Shown: positions 48,489 to 59,805 of the stretch, in pieces
Position numbering within the stretch: position 1 is the stretch's first letter
Layout: each line of letters begins with the position of its first letter
Source: Maylandia zebra
Lineage: Eukaryota > Chordata > Actinopteri > Cichliformes > Cichlidae
Assembly: GCF_041146795.1 (NCBI RefSeq)
Contig: NC_135183.1
Coordinates: 16,682,840 to 16,746,839 of the forward strand
DNA: 64,000 nucleotides
Reading direction: 5' to 3'
Made by a program: the position numbers and the translations under genes
Notes under the pieces: model-generated
What the model was told of the DNA's origin: nothing
Databases searched by the model: none
The model's input: the letters and a program-made list of their open reading frames with translations, nothing else

Positions 48489-49244
48489 CAGTCCATATCA
48501 AAAGTTGTGGACCATTTGAAAAATGGCGCAAAAAAAATCATATTTTGCATGTTTGGATCTTAACAAGGTTCCAAGTAGAGCTTCAACATGCAACAAATGA
48601 GAGGAAGACAAGACATATTTATTTGAGCATGCAATTTATTGAAAACAACACTTAAACTGAAATAGGCTGTTTTACAGCTGATCAAAAGTTTAGGACCACG
48701 TGCCTTTAAAAGGCCAAATCTGTGCAAAAATATGGATTCATTGTCATTTTCTGTCAGGTGCTCACACTGTCATCACCTTCTGATGGCAAACGCAAAAAAC
48801 TTCCCTTTTTGAACGTTGTTGGGTTGTTGAACTGCATAAGCAGGGTTTCTTGCTGCACACCATCACTGCTGAGGTCGGACGCAGTAAGACAATCATTTGG
48901 AATTTCCTAAATGATCCTGTGGATTATGGAACAAAAACATCAAGTGGAAAACCCCCCAAAATTTTTCAAGCACTGAGCCGGAGGAGCCAATTGGTGACAA
49001 GACACTGGACAATCCTCGATCCAAATTAAGGCCGTTACTGGTATAGACTGCAGCCCCATTAGGGTTAGGGTTTTTGCTTTTATTTTTTTGTTTTAGTCTT
49101 AAACGTTTGATCAGCTGTAAAAAAAAAAAAAAAAAAAAAGCCTGTTTCAGTTCAAATGTTGTTTTTAATAAATTGCATGTTCAAAAAAATGTTTTGTCTC
49201 ACTCCCGTTTCTTCTTGTTGCATGTTGAAGCTCTACTTGGAACC
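48489..49244 (+). mobile_element. Tc1/mariner element, internally deleted
   Basis: It follows a TA at 48487-48488. Long inverted arms are present: GGTTCCAAGTAGAGCTTCAA near 48570 and its exact inverse ending at 49244, and TGATCAAAAGTTTAGGACC near 48680 against AAACGTTTGATCAGCTG near 49100. Between them 48811-49032 encodes a Tc1 helix-turn-helix region (VVELHKQGF, AEVGRSKTIIWNFL, a GRPR-like SGKPPK step) ending in a stop. The DDE catalytic half is absent. The outermost part of the right arm is also missing. Confidence 0.82.
49119..49139 (+). repeat. (A)n homopolymer
   Basis: Run of about 20 A inside the right arm of the Tc1 element; the copied arm at 48680 lacks it, so it arose after insertion. 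Confidence 0.9.
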
Positions 49245-49339
49245 AGTCTGCACTTCTGTTAAATTCATGTATTTTTTAAATTTATTATCAATTCAGTTTT
49301 TTATATAATTGGCATAAACAGTCTTCTGTACAGCAGTCT

Positions 49340-49624
49340 TCAGCTGAGGCTCATCATTCCCTCATGTAGCCTCGGTCCGCCCCTGCTGACAGAGAAGAAA
49401 ACATCCACCCTCCTCTTCCTCAGCTGCAGCTTCATCCTCCAGCTGCCGTGATGTCTGCTGGCTGCTCGGACCTCCTCCTCCTGTGAATCAGACACCATCA
49501 TGAAGCGTCTCTCCATCCTCTGAGCGCGTATCTGCCTCACCTGCGGACTCCGGGACACTTGATCACCTGCAGGTTTTGTCGGCCTCGTCCATCCTTCATC
49601 ATCCTCCTCTTCATCAGCAGACAT
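49340..49624 (-). CDS. Hypothetical 94-residue ORF
   Basis: The ORF opens with an acidic stretch (SADEEEDDEG) and continues basic, with repeated Arg. The start has A at -3. A possible splice donor (CAG then GTGATC) lies about 60 bases in, so it could be a first exon running in the opposite direction to the CpG-rich stretch next to it. I do not recognise the sequence and no second exon was identified. It may not be a gene. Confidence 0.2.
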   Translation of the reverse strand: MSADEEEDDEGWTRPTKPAGDQVSRSPQVRQIRAQRMERRFMMVSDSQEEEVRAASRHHGSWRMKLQLRKRRVDVFFSVSRGGPRLHEGMMSLS

Positions 49625-49925
49625 GTTGTTTAGGCAGGATCCGTGACGCCGCGCTGACTGCTGATGGATGGAAGGAGCCGGAGGAGCGGCTAGAATGACG
49701 TAAGATGGAGGCTTTTGTTTCCTTATCTTGGTTTTTAATCCGTATTTATTCAGAACATGGCCTGAGCCTGAGCTCGTTATTCAGAGGACATGACGTGCTG
49801 CACGCGGCGGACAGCTGCAGCAGGTGTGCCTGCTCGGTGTTTTTCCATGAGCGGTCAGGCTGGACTCTCAGCTGCTCAGCTCATCAAACTGTGCTGGTGT
49901 GAGCGGTGAGCAGGTAGACATGATG
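49625..49925 (+). promoter_or_regulatory. CpG-rich candidate promoter, possibly of GPR19
   Basis: G+C- and CpG-rich block isolated in A/T-rich surroundings. It contains ATGACGTAAG (a CRE/ATF-like site, about 49694-49703) followed by ATGGAGGC. GPR19 needs an upstream non-coding exon, because an acceptor lies just before its ATG. A GT donor context (GCGGTGAGCAG) occurs at about 49904-49914. The assignment to GPR19, 6 kb away with a LINE between, is inference. Confidence 0.3.
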
Positions 49926-50810
49926 GGCTTCAGGCCGGAATCAGTCACAGCGGGGTTTACAGCACCATCATCAGCCTCCTCTGAGACACATTCGTATTTT
50001 AATGGAGGAGGTAATCATTTCAGTTAGAGAGCCTTCATCGAACTGTCCACAAACATTTGGCCATGTACAGCAGATCGGCATCTGCACAGATCTGTTTTAA
50101 TCAGGACTTTGATGTAAAAAAAACAAACAAAAAAAACCCCAAACAAAACAAAAACAAACAAAACATAGCTGCTCATTTATTTCCATGCATCGATTAATCG
50201 ATCACTTCTTTTTTGACTCTAATGTTCAGGGCAAACAGACACCTAACCGGCTGATTATCAGTTATTGGATAAAAACGTTACTGATTTTTTTTTTAAATTA
50301 CATTATGTATGAAAAGCAAATAAAGTAAATTAAATCTGGAGTTTTGTAATTCTCTAATAAACTCATGTAAATCAACATATCAGATTTTAGTTGCTGAACA
50401 TTTTGAACAAAAACTGAGAAAGTTTCTGGCAGTGTGAGAGCATGATGATGAACATTTGTAATTTTATGACATTATAACAATAATTAATTAGTCATTCAGT
50501 AAAAAGTGCTTTGTGTTCATTATTAATTATTAGTATCCTGGTTATGGATGAAGTAAACTGTTCGCTTTGAGTCCTTTGTGTTTATATCAGAGTGGAATTA
50601 ATCCAGATCAATAATTTAAATGTACATTTACACTTTTTGTTTTCAAATGTCTGCATGTGTTGTTTATAATATGAAAGATTTACAGCAGGGTTAAATTACA
50701 GCTGGAGACTTATTTAAGTAATTATTAAAGGTAACCTTATTCTGTTCATTTCCAGTTTCATACTCTTATTCCTGGACTCTTCTAGAGTAGCTTTGCATGA
50801 TTGATAAGAG
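49926..50810. other. Intergenic, A/T-rich
   Basis: No coding sequence was recognised; an A-rich AAACAAAC tract lies at 50118-50165. Confidence 0.35.
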
Positions 50811-50919
50811 ATAAGATAAGATAAGATAGAACTTTATTAATCCCTCGGGTGGGTTCCTCTGGGAAATTCGATTTCCAAAAAAAGCACAGCAACGACCGAA
50901 GTTACAGTTACAGAATTGT

Positions 50920-50932
50920 TATATATATATAA

Positions 50933-51024
<92 letters not shown>
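50920..51024 (+). repeat. (AT)n/(CA)n compound microsatellite in LINE 3' UTR
   Basis: AT dinucleotides flank a CA run of about 75 bp. Confidence 0.95.
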
Positions 51025-51025
<1 letters not shown>

Positions 51026-51195
51026 AATACAGAAACAAATATAAATAAAATATACAAAGGGGATAAATAGAATAAATAGGAATAAAAAATAAAAATACAA
51101 GTGAATTGCACATTTCAAGTATTGAGTCTATTGCACTGTTGACTATTTACAAAAAGTATTGCACAAAAGGTATTGTACAGTGAGGTGCAGAGGCA

Positions 51196-52632
51196 CTACA
51201 GCTTAGTTGTTCCCCCCTCCTTTGTCCTCCTGTTTCCCCTCCCTCTCCCCTCCAGAGAGGAGTTAAACAGTCTGATGGCGTGTGGGACAAAGGAGTTTTT
51301 AAGTCTGTTAGTTCTTGTCTTGGGGAGAAGCAACCTGTCACTGAACAGACTCTTCTGGTTGTTAATGGCCGTGTGCAGAGGATGCCCAGCATTGTTCATA
51401 ATGTCCAGCAGTTTCTTTAGTGTCCTTTTCTCTGCCACTGTCACCAGAGTGTCCAGCTTCATGCCGACCACAGAGCTAGCCCTCCTGATCAGTTTCTCCA
51501 GCCTGGATGAGTCCTTCTTTGCTGTGCTGCTCCCCCAGCACACCACAGCATAGAAAAGTACTCCAGCAACCACTGACTGGTAAAACATCCTCAGGAGCTT
51601 CCTGCAGATGTTAAAAGACCTCAGCCTCCTGAGGAAGTACAGTCGGCTTTGGGCTTTTTTATACAGGTGCTCTGTGTTGCATGACCAGTCCAGTTTATTG
51701 TCCACCCACAGCCCGAGGTACTTGTACTTGTTGACCACCTCCACCTCCTCCCCCTCTATCTGAACCGGCAGTGGACCTTCTCTGGACCTCCCGAAGTCCA
51801 CAACCAGTTCCTTAGTCTTTGAGGTGTTGAGTTGCAGGTGGTTTGTGTGACTCCATGCGACAAAGTTCCTCACCAAACTTCTGTACTCCTCTTCCTGATC
51901 ATCCCAGATACACCCCATGATGGCCGTGTCATCTGCAAACTTCTGAATGTGGCATAATTCAGAGTTGTAGCAGAAGTCAGAGGTGTACAGGGTGAAGAGA
52001 AGAGGGGACAGCACAGTTCCCTGTGGTGCTCCTGTGCTGCTGACCACAGTGTCAGACGTGATGTCCTTCAGCCTGACGTACTGTGGTCTGTCGGTGAGGT
52101 AGTCGGAGATCCAAGCCACCAGGCAGGGGTCCACCTCCATCCTGTTCAGTTTTTCCTGAAGCATACAGGGCCGGATGGTATTAAAGGCACTGGAAAAGTC
52201 AAGAAACAGGATCCTGACCGTGCCTTTTCCCCCATCCAGGTGTGAGTGGGCTCTGTGTAGGAGGTACAGGATGGCATCCTCCACTCCGACACCCGCCTTG
52301 TATGCAAACTGTAGTGGGTCCTGGGCATGTTGTCCCTGTGGTCGGAGGAGGTTGAGGAAGAGCCGCTCTAGAGTCTTCATAAGATGTGACGTCAGTGCCA
52401 CCGGTCGGAAGTCATTCAGCTCATTGGGCCGGTTCTTTTTGGGGACCGGGACGATGCAGGATGTCTTCCAGAGGGCGGGCACTCTCCCCAGTCGCAGACT
52501 GAGGTTGAAGACTCGTTGTAGCGGCTCCCCAAGTTCAGCAGCACATGCCTTTAGCATCCTAGGACACACCTTGTCTGGGCCTGCTGCCTTTCTGGGGCGA
52601 AGCTTCCTCAGTTGCCTCCTGACCTGATCCAC
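51196..52632 (-). pseudogene. LINE reverse transcriptase ORF
   Basis: 478 codons without a stop. RT motifs in order: the N-terminal RKAAGPDKVCP block, FRPVALTSHLMKTLER, LDFSSAFNTI, GAPQGTVLSPLLFTLYTSD and the catalytic FADD (residues about 225-228), then the KYLGLWVDNKLDW thumb motif. The RT core therefore looks intact, but it is no longer in one frame with the endonuclease upstream, so the element is judged inactive. Confidence 0.88.
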
Positions 52633-52702
52633 TGTGACACTGGGAGATGTTTGGGAGGAGGGGAGGGGGGGAGATGTCTTGCTGGGATTGGAGGAGGGGG
52701 TG

Positions 52703-53580
52703 TCATGGTGTCAGGAAGGGGGGGAAGCGAGGGAGGCAGGAGAGTGGGGAGAGGACTCTGTAGTGAAGGTGAGGGTGAGGGTGGGGGGGGGTTGTGGGCT
52801 GGTCAAACCTGTTGAAGAAGTTGTTGAGTTCGTTTGCCTTCTCCACAGTCCCCCCCACTGTGCTTTTCTTGGTGTTGTGGCCTGTGATGGTTTTCACACC
52901 ATTCCAGACCTCCCTCATATTGTTCCTCTCCAACTTCTGCTCCACCTTCCTCCTGTAGGTGTCCTTTGCTTCCCTCAGGCACCGTTTCACCTCCCGCTGT
53001 GCTGCTTTCATCTCCTCCTTCACTTTGCTCCTGAAAGCCTTCTTCTTCATGTTGAGGACAGTTTTGACTTCCTGTGTTACCCACGGTTTGTTATTAGGAT
53101 AACACCGTACCGTCTTAGCAGGGGCGACTGTGTCCACACAAAAGTTGAGGTAGTCTGTAAGACAGTGTGTCGCCCCCTCTATGTCCTCACCATGTGGGCT
53201 CAGGAGCACATCCCAGTCTGTGGTGTCATAGCAGTCTCTCAGAGCATCCTCCTTTTCTGGGGTCCATCTCCGAATGGAGCGTGTTGTGACAGGCTGCCTT
53301 TGGACGAGGGGTGTGTATTGTGGCTGTAGGTAAACCAGGTTGTGGTCTGACTTCCCTAGTGGGGGGAGGGGGGTGGCTCTGTATGCATCTCTCACATTAG
53401 CATACAGTAGGTCAATTGTCCTGTTGCTCCTTGTGGAACAATTCACAAACTGGTGAAAAGCAGCCAGAGTAGAGTCCAGTGTGGCATGGTTAAAGTCTCC
53501 AGATATAATAATGAAAGCCTCGGGGTTTTGTGTCTGAAGTCTTGCTGTGACTGTGTGTATTTTCTCACAGATTGAGAGTT
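52703..53580 (-). pseudogene. LINE endonuclease C-terminus and linker, frameshifted against the RT
   Basis: From about 53574 the frame gives the GDFN step. The main ORF (53446-52703) contains RTIDLLYANV, GKSDHNL (the conserved SDH of apurinic-type endonucleases) and a long basic linker. It ends in a stop at 52703, while the RT continues in another frame; the shift lies in the pyrimidine-rich stretch about 52640-52790. The first two thirds of the endonuclease are missing. Confidence 0.82.
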
Positions 53581-55630
53581 AAAAATAATATCTTTAGGAA
53601 TATTTAGTGTGTGATGGTTAATAAGGAAAAGCACAGGTCTGCATTAATTATCAGTTACACCTTATACTAAATCATTTGGGGCGTGAAATGTCAGAAAGCT
53701 AAACACACCAAAAACCTAAATAATTCAGAGTGATTTATGTTTACTCTCTTTTGGTGACGCTTTAGTTTAAACTGCGTTGTCCTGCTTCCCTCGTTTACCT
53801 ACCCACCATCAGTCAAGATGGATGTGGTTGCTAAGGTTAAATCCAGAAGAGTAAACACAACGGCAGCCATAAACAGAATCTCCTCTGAGAGCTTCTTCAC
53901 ATCCTTAAAGAGCGACCTCATAGGAGAGCCGGCTCTCTATGGAGGATTAATCAAATCAGCTGCAGCACTGACTGGGAATTAAGTTCTGAGGTGGAGATGA
54001 GGACGGTGATGATGAATAGTTCCATGTGGTGGAGTTTGTCTTGTACCTGAGAGGAAAACATGCAGCTGTGTTTCCATAAAACAGTCCTGAGCACTGCTGC
54101 CTCTGACATTTCCTGGATTTTAAGAAAACATAAACAGCTTCCTCACTTTTTTAATATCTGGAGATTCTACATTTCCCCAGACGTGACTTCTGAAGTAGAA
54201 CTACGGCTTCATTAACGCTCCTGTCCATGATTTCAAGTCCCAAGTAGAATTCCTACTGAGCAAAGATCACCCTCTGTAAATGTTTTAATTAGAACTCAGA
54301 GATGAGCATGGCTGTGACATGAACAAACCATAATCACTTACTGTGTATGCTACCGTTGTATATAGTGTATTATCTTACGTATCTTTTTATTTGTTTGTAT
54401 TTTATTTGTATTTTTTGTATTTTCCTTCTGACCTAAGTTGAGGTAACGCAAAAATTTCCTCGTTGTGGGATCAATAGTCTTATCTTATCTTATCTTATCT
54501 TATCTTATCTTATCTTATCTTATCTTATTTAAACTCACCAGTATGACTCTCAGCTAACTTACTTACTGCTAACTATCTGATATCCAAACAACAAACCAAA
54601 CTTTCAAACTTCCTACCAACTTACCAACCGACCATATCCTTCACTCTTTATCTCAATGCCAATCTACAAACAAGCTTCTGGAGCTGTGTATCAATGACGC
54701 TAATTCTGACTAACCCTGCAATCTATTTAAGCTCCCTGTGCAACATCAACAAACTCTTATTAATGACTTCTTTGGCCTTTAACTGAACTACATTCAGAGT
54801 TTGAATGCAATGAAACTGCTAGGTTATTTTGTCACATTAGTTGATGATGCTAAGTTAGCAACCCAACTGTGGCATTTGGGTAGTACGGCTGACCTTATCT
54901 ATTCAGGACACATCGATAGCTAGTAATCTATCAACATTAGCATGCAAGTTAGCATTAACTAATATTAGGCACAGTCGATTTTGATTTTCAAATCTAAACG
55001 AAGAATGACTAGCCTGTCACTAATTTTCACCTGATGTTGGCTACAACATTGAGACAGGTGGGCCTCATGAGATAAAGCAGTTTCTATCTTTTGTTAGCAC
55101 ACCTGCCAACATACCACTCAGCCAACTATTAATCAATCAATTTTCCTAACCACTTGACTTGCCAATCTAATAACCTATGGTGCTTTCACAAACCAGCTAT
55201 TCTACCCAATGACCTCATCTACCTACCAGAATACCAATCTACGTACCTGTCAACTAACTTGACTATCTGTTCACACACCAACGACCCATTCTCCTAACTA
55301 CCTACCTTTGTATCTATCAAAAAATTTGCCATTAACCTACGTATCTCGCCAATAAAACAAATCTCATTACTTCTTGAGCCTCACACCTTTCTGAAAGATG
55401 ACCAGCAGTAGTCTATCTAACCACCAAACAACCAACAAACCTTTTTATTTTGCATGTCTGAACTATTTATTGTTGAGTAATAACTTGGTGTAGGGATTGT
55501 GAGGAGCTGTCGATTGTATCTGGTAATCAGGAGTATTGTTGGGATAAATAAACAGTTTATGTTGAAAAATATTTCCCAAACATTAATTTGGTTGTGGTTT
55601 TTCTAATGCCAAATGTCTGTGTCTCCACAG
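53581..55630. other. Upstream region of the GPR19 coding exon
   Basis: No coding exon was recognised. 54360-54528 ends in GGGATCAATAGTC plus about ten TTATC units, the 3' tail type of a LINE on the plus strand. 54530-55440 is rich in short CTACCAAC/ACCAACC-like words, a low-complexity bias rather than a clear tandem array. Confidence 0.4.
54476..54528 (+). repeat. (CTTAT)n pentamer repeat at a LINE 3' end
   Basis: About ten near-perfect copies of CTTAT/TTATC follow a LINE-like 3' UTR. Confidence 0.92.
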
Positions 55631-55656
55631 CTGCTCTCTGACCCAGCAGTACAGCA

Positions 55657-56931
55657 ATGGTGTATGCCCAGACATCAAACACAGTCGGTGTCAATCCCTC
55701 CATCTACTTGCCATCGTTCATGTATCAGATGTCATTTAACTACTCCAAGAGAGAAAACTCAACTGTCCTGGCAACCTTACCCACAACTCCCCTCTGCAGC
55801 CTCGAGGGCACGTCCACCGGCCAGTTGAATACTACCTCTGTCCCTGATGAGCTGACTTCAGGTGAGGTTGCCGTCCTAGGCTTGGTATTTGGGGTTCTAT
55901 GGCTGGTCTCCATCTTGGGAAATGCCCTCGTATGCCTGGTCATCCACCGAAGCCGACGGACTCAGTCCACAACCAACTATTTTGTGGTGTCTATGGCCTG
56001 CGCGGACCTGCTCATGAGCCTCGGTTGTGCCCCATTCGTCCTCTTGCAGGTTGCCTCTGGACGTTGGCCAATGAGCACAGCAGCTTGCAAGGCTGTGCGC
56101 TATCTACAGCACCTTTGTCCAGGTGTGCAGGTCTACGTCCTGCTTTCGATCTCAATAGACCGCTTCTACACAATCGTCTATCCCCTCAGCTTCAAAGTGT
56201 CCAGAGAAAAGGCAAAGAAGATGATTCTGGCTTCGTGGTTATTTGATGCAGCCTTCGTCTCCCCCTGCCTCTTCTTCTATGGATCTACATCTACAGACAG
56301 TCATTGTGACTTTTTCCTTCCTGAGAGCTGGGGCAGCATAGTCTACGCAGCAGTTCACCTTCTCATTGGTTTTCTGGTCCCTGCTGGATTGATCATATCA
56401 TTCTACCAGAGGGTGGTCAGGTACATCTGGAGGATCAGTGCTGATGGCCACACTGTGCGGCGGACAATGAACATTGTCCCGCGGACTAAAGTCAAGACCA
56501 TCAAAATGTTCCTTATGCTTAATTCTGTTTTCTTCCTCACCTGGACACCCTTCTATCTTGCCCAACTGTGGCATCCGAGGGACTCTGATGGGCCCAGTAG
56601 GCAGGGACTGCTTTTCTTCACAGCCATCTCCTGGATCTCCTTCAGCTCCACAGCATCCAAACCCACCCTGTATTCTGTCTACAATGCAAACTTCAGACGT
56701 GGCATGCGGGAGACATTCTGCATGTCATCCATGAAATGCTACCGCAGTAATGCCTACACCATCACCGCAAGCTCCCGCATGGCCAAAAAGAATTATGTTG
56801 GGGTGGTGGACATCCCAGTGCAAGCAAAGATGGTGACTAAAGACTCGGTCTACGATACATTTGACCGAGAAGCTAAAGAAAAGAAGGTAGCTTGGCCCAC
56901 TAATGCGAACCCTCCAAATACCTTTGTGTGA
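55657..56931 (+). CDS. gpr19: Probable G-protein coupled receptor 19
   Basis: Single coding exon of 424 codons; an acceptor (CTCCACAG ending at 55630) lies 26 bases before the ATG, so at least one untranslated exon is upstream. Class A layout: sequons at Asn28, 34 and 58; TM1 about 73-95; Asp117 in TM2; Cys144 and Cys217 for the extracellular disulfide; DRF (168-170) in place of DRY; the third loop VRRTMNIVPRTKVKTIKMF; TWTP in TM6; KPTLY (335-339) in place of NPxxY. The C-terminal tail FCMSSMKCYRSNAYTIT and the end NPPNTFV match vertebrate GPR19 closely. GPR19 is an orphan receptor with reported roles in brain and cell cycle. AATAAA at 57422-57427 suggests a 3' UTR of about 500 bases. It is convergent with CREBL2, as in human 12p13. 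Confidence 0.97.
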   Translation: MVYAQTSNTVGVNPSIYLPSFMYQMSFNYSKRENSTVLATLPTTPLCSLEGTSTGQLNTTSVPDELTSGEVAVLGLVFGVLWLVSILGNALVCLVIHRSRRTQSTTNYFVVSMACADLLMSLGCAPFVLLQVASGRWPMSTAACKAVRYLQHLCPGVQVYVLLSISIDRFYTIVYPLSFKVSREKAKKMILASWLFDAAFVSPCLFFYGSTSTDSHCDFFLPESWGSIVYAAVHLLIGFLVPAGLIISFYQRVVRYIWRISADGHTVRRTMNIVPRTKVKTIKMFLMLNSVFFLTWTPFYLAQLWHPRDSDGPSRQGLLFFTAISWISFSSTASKPTLYSVYNANFRRGMRETFCMSSMKCYRSNAYTITASSRMAKKNYVGVVDIPVQAKMVTKDSVYDTFDREAKEKKVAWPTNANPPNTFV

Positions 56932-58479
56932 ATGAGCTTGGACAGCTTTAAAACTGAACTCACAAACATAAACTTGTCTAACATAGCAGTGCCAGTGGTG
57001 GCAGGTGAATTAGCTGGAGGCTAACATGCTAGCACTGTATTTAAGTAAAACGTTTACCGAATGTGTTCAGATTGTATAAAGGGCTTTTTGTGATGTGAGA
57101 AACCCTATAGCAGCCATATTGGTGATTTTTATACTTCAGATTTCAATCAGAATTTGTTTTCGTGCTGTGTTTTGATGGATCATTCTCCATGGATAAATTC
57201 CATTTTGTGTTTTGATGTCAACTTGTTAGCTAGCTAACTTTCTGTGTGGTCATCGATCATAAAAGTCTTGTAACTGCATCTGGTTTGCTACAGTAATGTA
57301 CGTGGTAGATGCTAATGTTAGTAAAGGCTAAAATGTTAACACTGACATTATCTGCTTTGTCACAATGACTGAGTAACAGTGAGCTGGTTATATACCAAAG
57401 CCCAGGATCCAAGCTTGTTCAAATAAACTGGGCTGAATCATTGGAATACAATCAGGATCAATTATGACTTTAACAACCATGTCAGCAAGACCCATTCAGG
57501 TTCAAACTTAGCTGAGTGGTCATAGCTAAACATGACAACATGCAGACACTGTTTGATTCGGTTCACTTTCAGAATGGTGCTTAGTTCTTAAAAAGCATCA
57601 AGGCAGAACTCGTTTGGTGTGGATCGGTAGCTTAAATCTTAAAGTGCGATTGCAGAGGGACTTAAGTCCTGTAATTTCTGATTGAGATGGGTTCCTCAAC
57701 ATCATCCTCAGCACTGCTGTGTGAAAACGCTCGACAAGGATAGAACCTGAATATTTGTCCTCCTTCCAGTGTGCTGAAATATCCAGACTTGAGATCAAAT
57801 GGATGTTTGTAGCTGTGATCAGTTCTCATGAAGTTTGATCAGTGTGATTAAAGATGATTTGTTATATGAAGGAAATTTATGAGTTTTTGTGGGAATATCC
57901 AGGAAAATGTTCCAGAAGACAAAAGACAGAGAAACAGAAGCAAGCTTTTAGAGAGTGAAATTTAATGAAGTCAGTAAAGTCATTGCTGCACAATCACCTC
58001 TTTCTGTTTTTAAGGCATTAGTAAATCTGAGACTTGTGCACGCTAAAGTGTGGATATCTGAAGTCTGCATATACATTACAGATCAGGGGTGAGCTGCAAC
58101 ATTGCTGCAAAGTTACGAGCATTAGTTGGTCCTAACATTAGGTCAGTGCACCACATAATCCACTGCGTAATCGTGTATTTGACTAAAGCTCAAAAACACT
58201 GAGAAACTCTAGGATTTGGTTGGATCTCTTTCAGCAGCAGTGACCTGCAGTGATCTACAGGTGTCGCTCACCTGTGTTACAGCAGCAGCTTGATAGAGGT
58301 GCTCTTGTTTGCTTATGGTCAGATAATCAAGTCCATTGATTAACTGATATGGATGCAGTAACAACGCACTGAGGTTTTCACACAGTGCCTCTGCAGACTG
58401 CTCAGTGTGTAATAAATGATGACACAATGGGAAACATCACATGCTTCTCTTAGTCTCAGGTTATGTTTACCTGATTCAA
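56932..58479. other. GPR19 3' UTR and GPR19-CREBL2 spacer
   Basis: The first 500 bases are likely 3' UTR. The rest has no recognised coding or repeat content. Confidence 0.45.
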
Positions 58480-59805
58480 ATTCAAATTCAAATTTTATTT
58501 GTCACGTACACAGTCATACACAGTACGATATGTAGTGAAATGCTTGGACAACTGCTCGTGACCTAAAGAAAACAAAAAAGGAAAAGGCTATGAATAAGAT
58601 AGGAAATAAATATGAAAAATTAAAAAGGGTAAATTTAACTAAGAAGGAATAAAATATAAATTAAGGTTAAAAATGAAATAACTGTACAACACAAATTAGA
58701 ATGAAGGGTAAATTTAACTGGGAGAACAAGCTAAAATATATAAATTAAAGTTGAAAATAAAATAACTGTACAACAAAATACACAATATAGAACTATATAA
58801 GAATGTATGAAGAAATATAAATAAATATATACACAATAACAGCAGCATATACACAATAACAGCAGCGTGATTTAAGTAATGAAGTGAAAACAATGTCCAG
58901 AAAGTCCAGTGTGTGTGTAAGAACCATATGTGTGGGTCAGGACTGTGTGGTGGTGTGATTGAGAGACCGTATCGCCTGCGGGAAGAAGCTCGTCCTCAGT
59001 CTCTCTGTGTTGGTCTTCAGGGAGCGGAATCGCTTTCCTGACCTCAACAGAGAGAACAGTCTGTTGTTGGGATGGCTGAGGTCCTTCACGATCTTCCTGG
59101 CCTTGGTCCAGCACCGCCTGCTGTAGATTGAGTGCAGGTCAGGGAGCTCGGAGCGGATGGTGCGCTCAGCTGATCGCACAACCCTCTGTAGAGCTCGTCT
59201 GTCCTGCATGGTGCTGTTCCCGAACCAGGTTAAGATGTTTCCCGTCAGGATGCTCTCTATGGTGCAGGAGTAAAAGTTCCTGAGCACCTTGGAGGGCAGT
59301 TGGAAGTCTCTCAAGCGTCTGAGGTGGTAGAGACGCTGACGGGCCTTTTTCACCACGGTGTTGATGTGACAGGACCATGACAGGTCCTGCGTGATGTGAA
59401 CTCCGAGGTATTTGAAGCTGTCCACTCTCTCCACTGGGCACTCGTTGATGACGGGGGTCTGGTAGTTCCTCTCCTGCTTAGTGCTGAAGTCCACTATCAG
59501 CTCCTTTATCTTACTGACGTTTAGAAGGAGGTTGTTCCTCTGGCACCAGTTCTCCAGATTCCTAATCTCCTTCAGGTAGGCCGTCTCGTTGTTATCAGAG
59601 ATCAGGCCCACCACGACGGTGTCGTCAGCAAACTTGATGATGGTGGTGGAGCTGGTAGTGGCCACACAGTCATATGTGTACAAAGAGTACAGCAGGGGGC
59701 TCAGGACACACCCCTGGGGGGCTCCAGTGCTGAGAGTGGTGGAGGCTGAGACATGTCCGCCCATCCTTACTGCCTGTGGTCTGCCAGTTAGGAAGATTCT
59801 GTGAC
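58480..59805 (-). mobile_element. 5'-truncated LINE (L2/Maui-like tail)
   Basis: The ORF 59764-58937 (275 codons), extendable in frame to about 59805, starts within the RT just before GAPQGCVLSPLLYSLYTYD. It keeps the catalytic FADD, the thumb (FKYLGVHITQDLSW) and the C-terminal region, and ends FFPQAIRSLNHTT. The 3' end at 58480-58560 contains TTCAAATTCAAATTTTATTT and GTCATACACAGTACGATATG, typical of the L2/Maui-like LINEs of fish. It is a different family from the LINE at 50811-53580. Confidence 0.88.

Larger units (their letters stand above)
50811..53580 (-). mobile_element. 5'-truncated LINE with endonuclease and reverse transcriptase
   Basis: Read on the minus strand, the element starts inside the endonuclease (IIISGDFNHATLD, then the SDHN motif near the domain end). 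It continues through a linker into a complete reverse-transcriptase domain and ends in a 3' UTR with a (CA)n tract and a terminal pentamer repeat (ATCTT units at 50811-50829). The truncated 5' edge is near 53574. The layout fits L2/CR1/Rex-type fish LINEs; the exact clade was not determined. It lies between the candidate promoter at 49.7 kb and GPR19. Confidence 0.88.
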
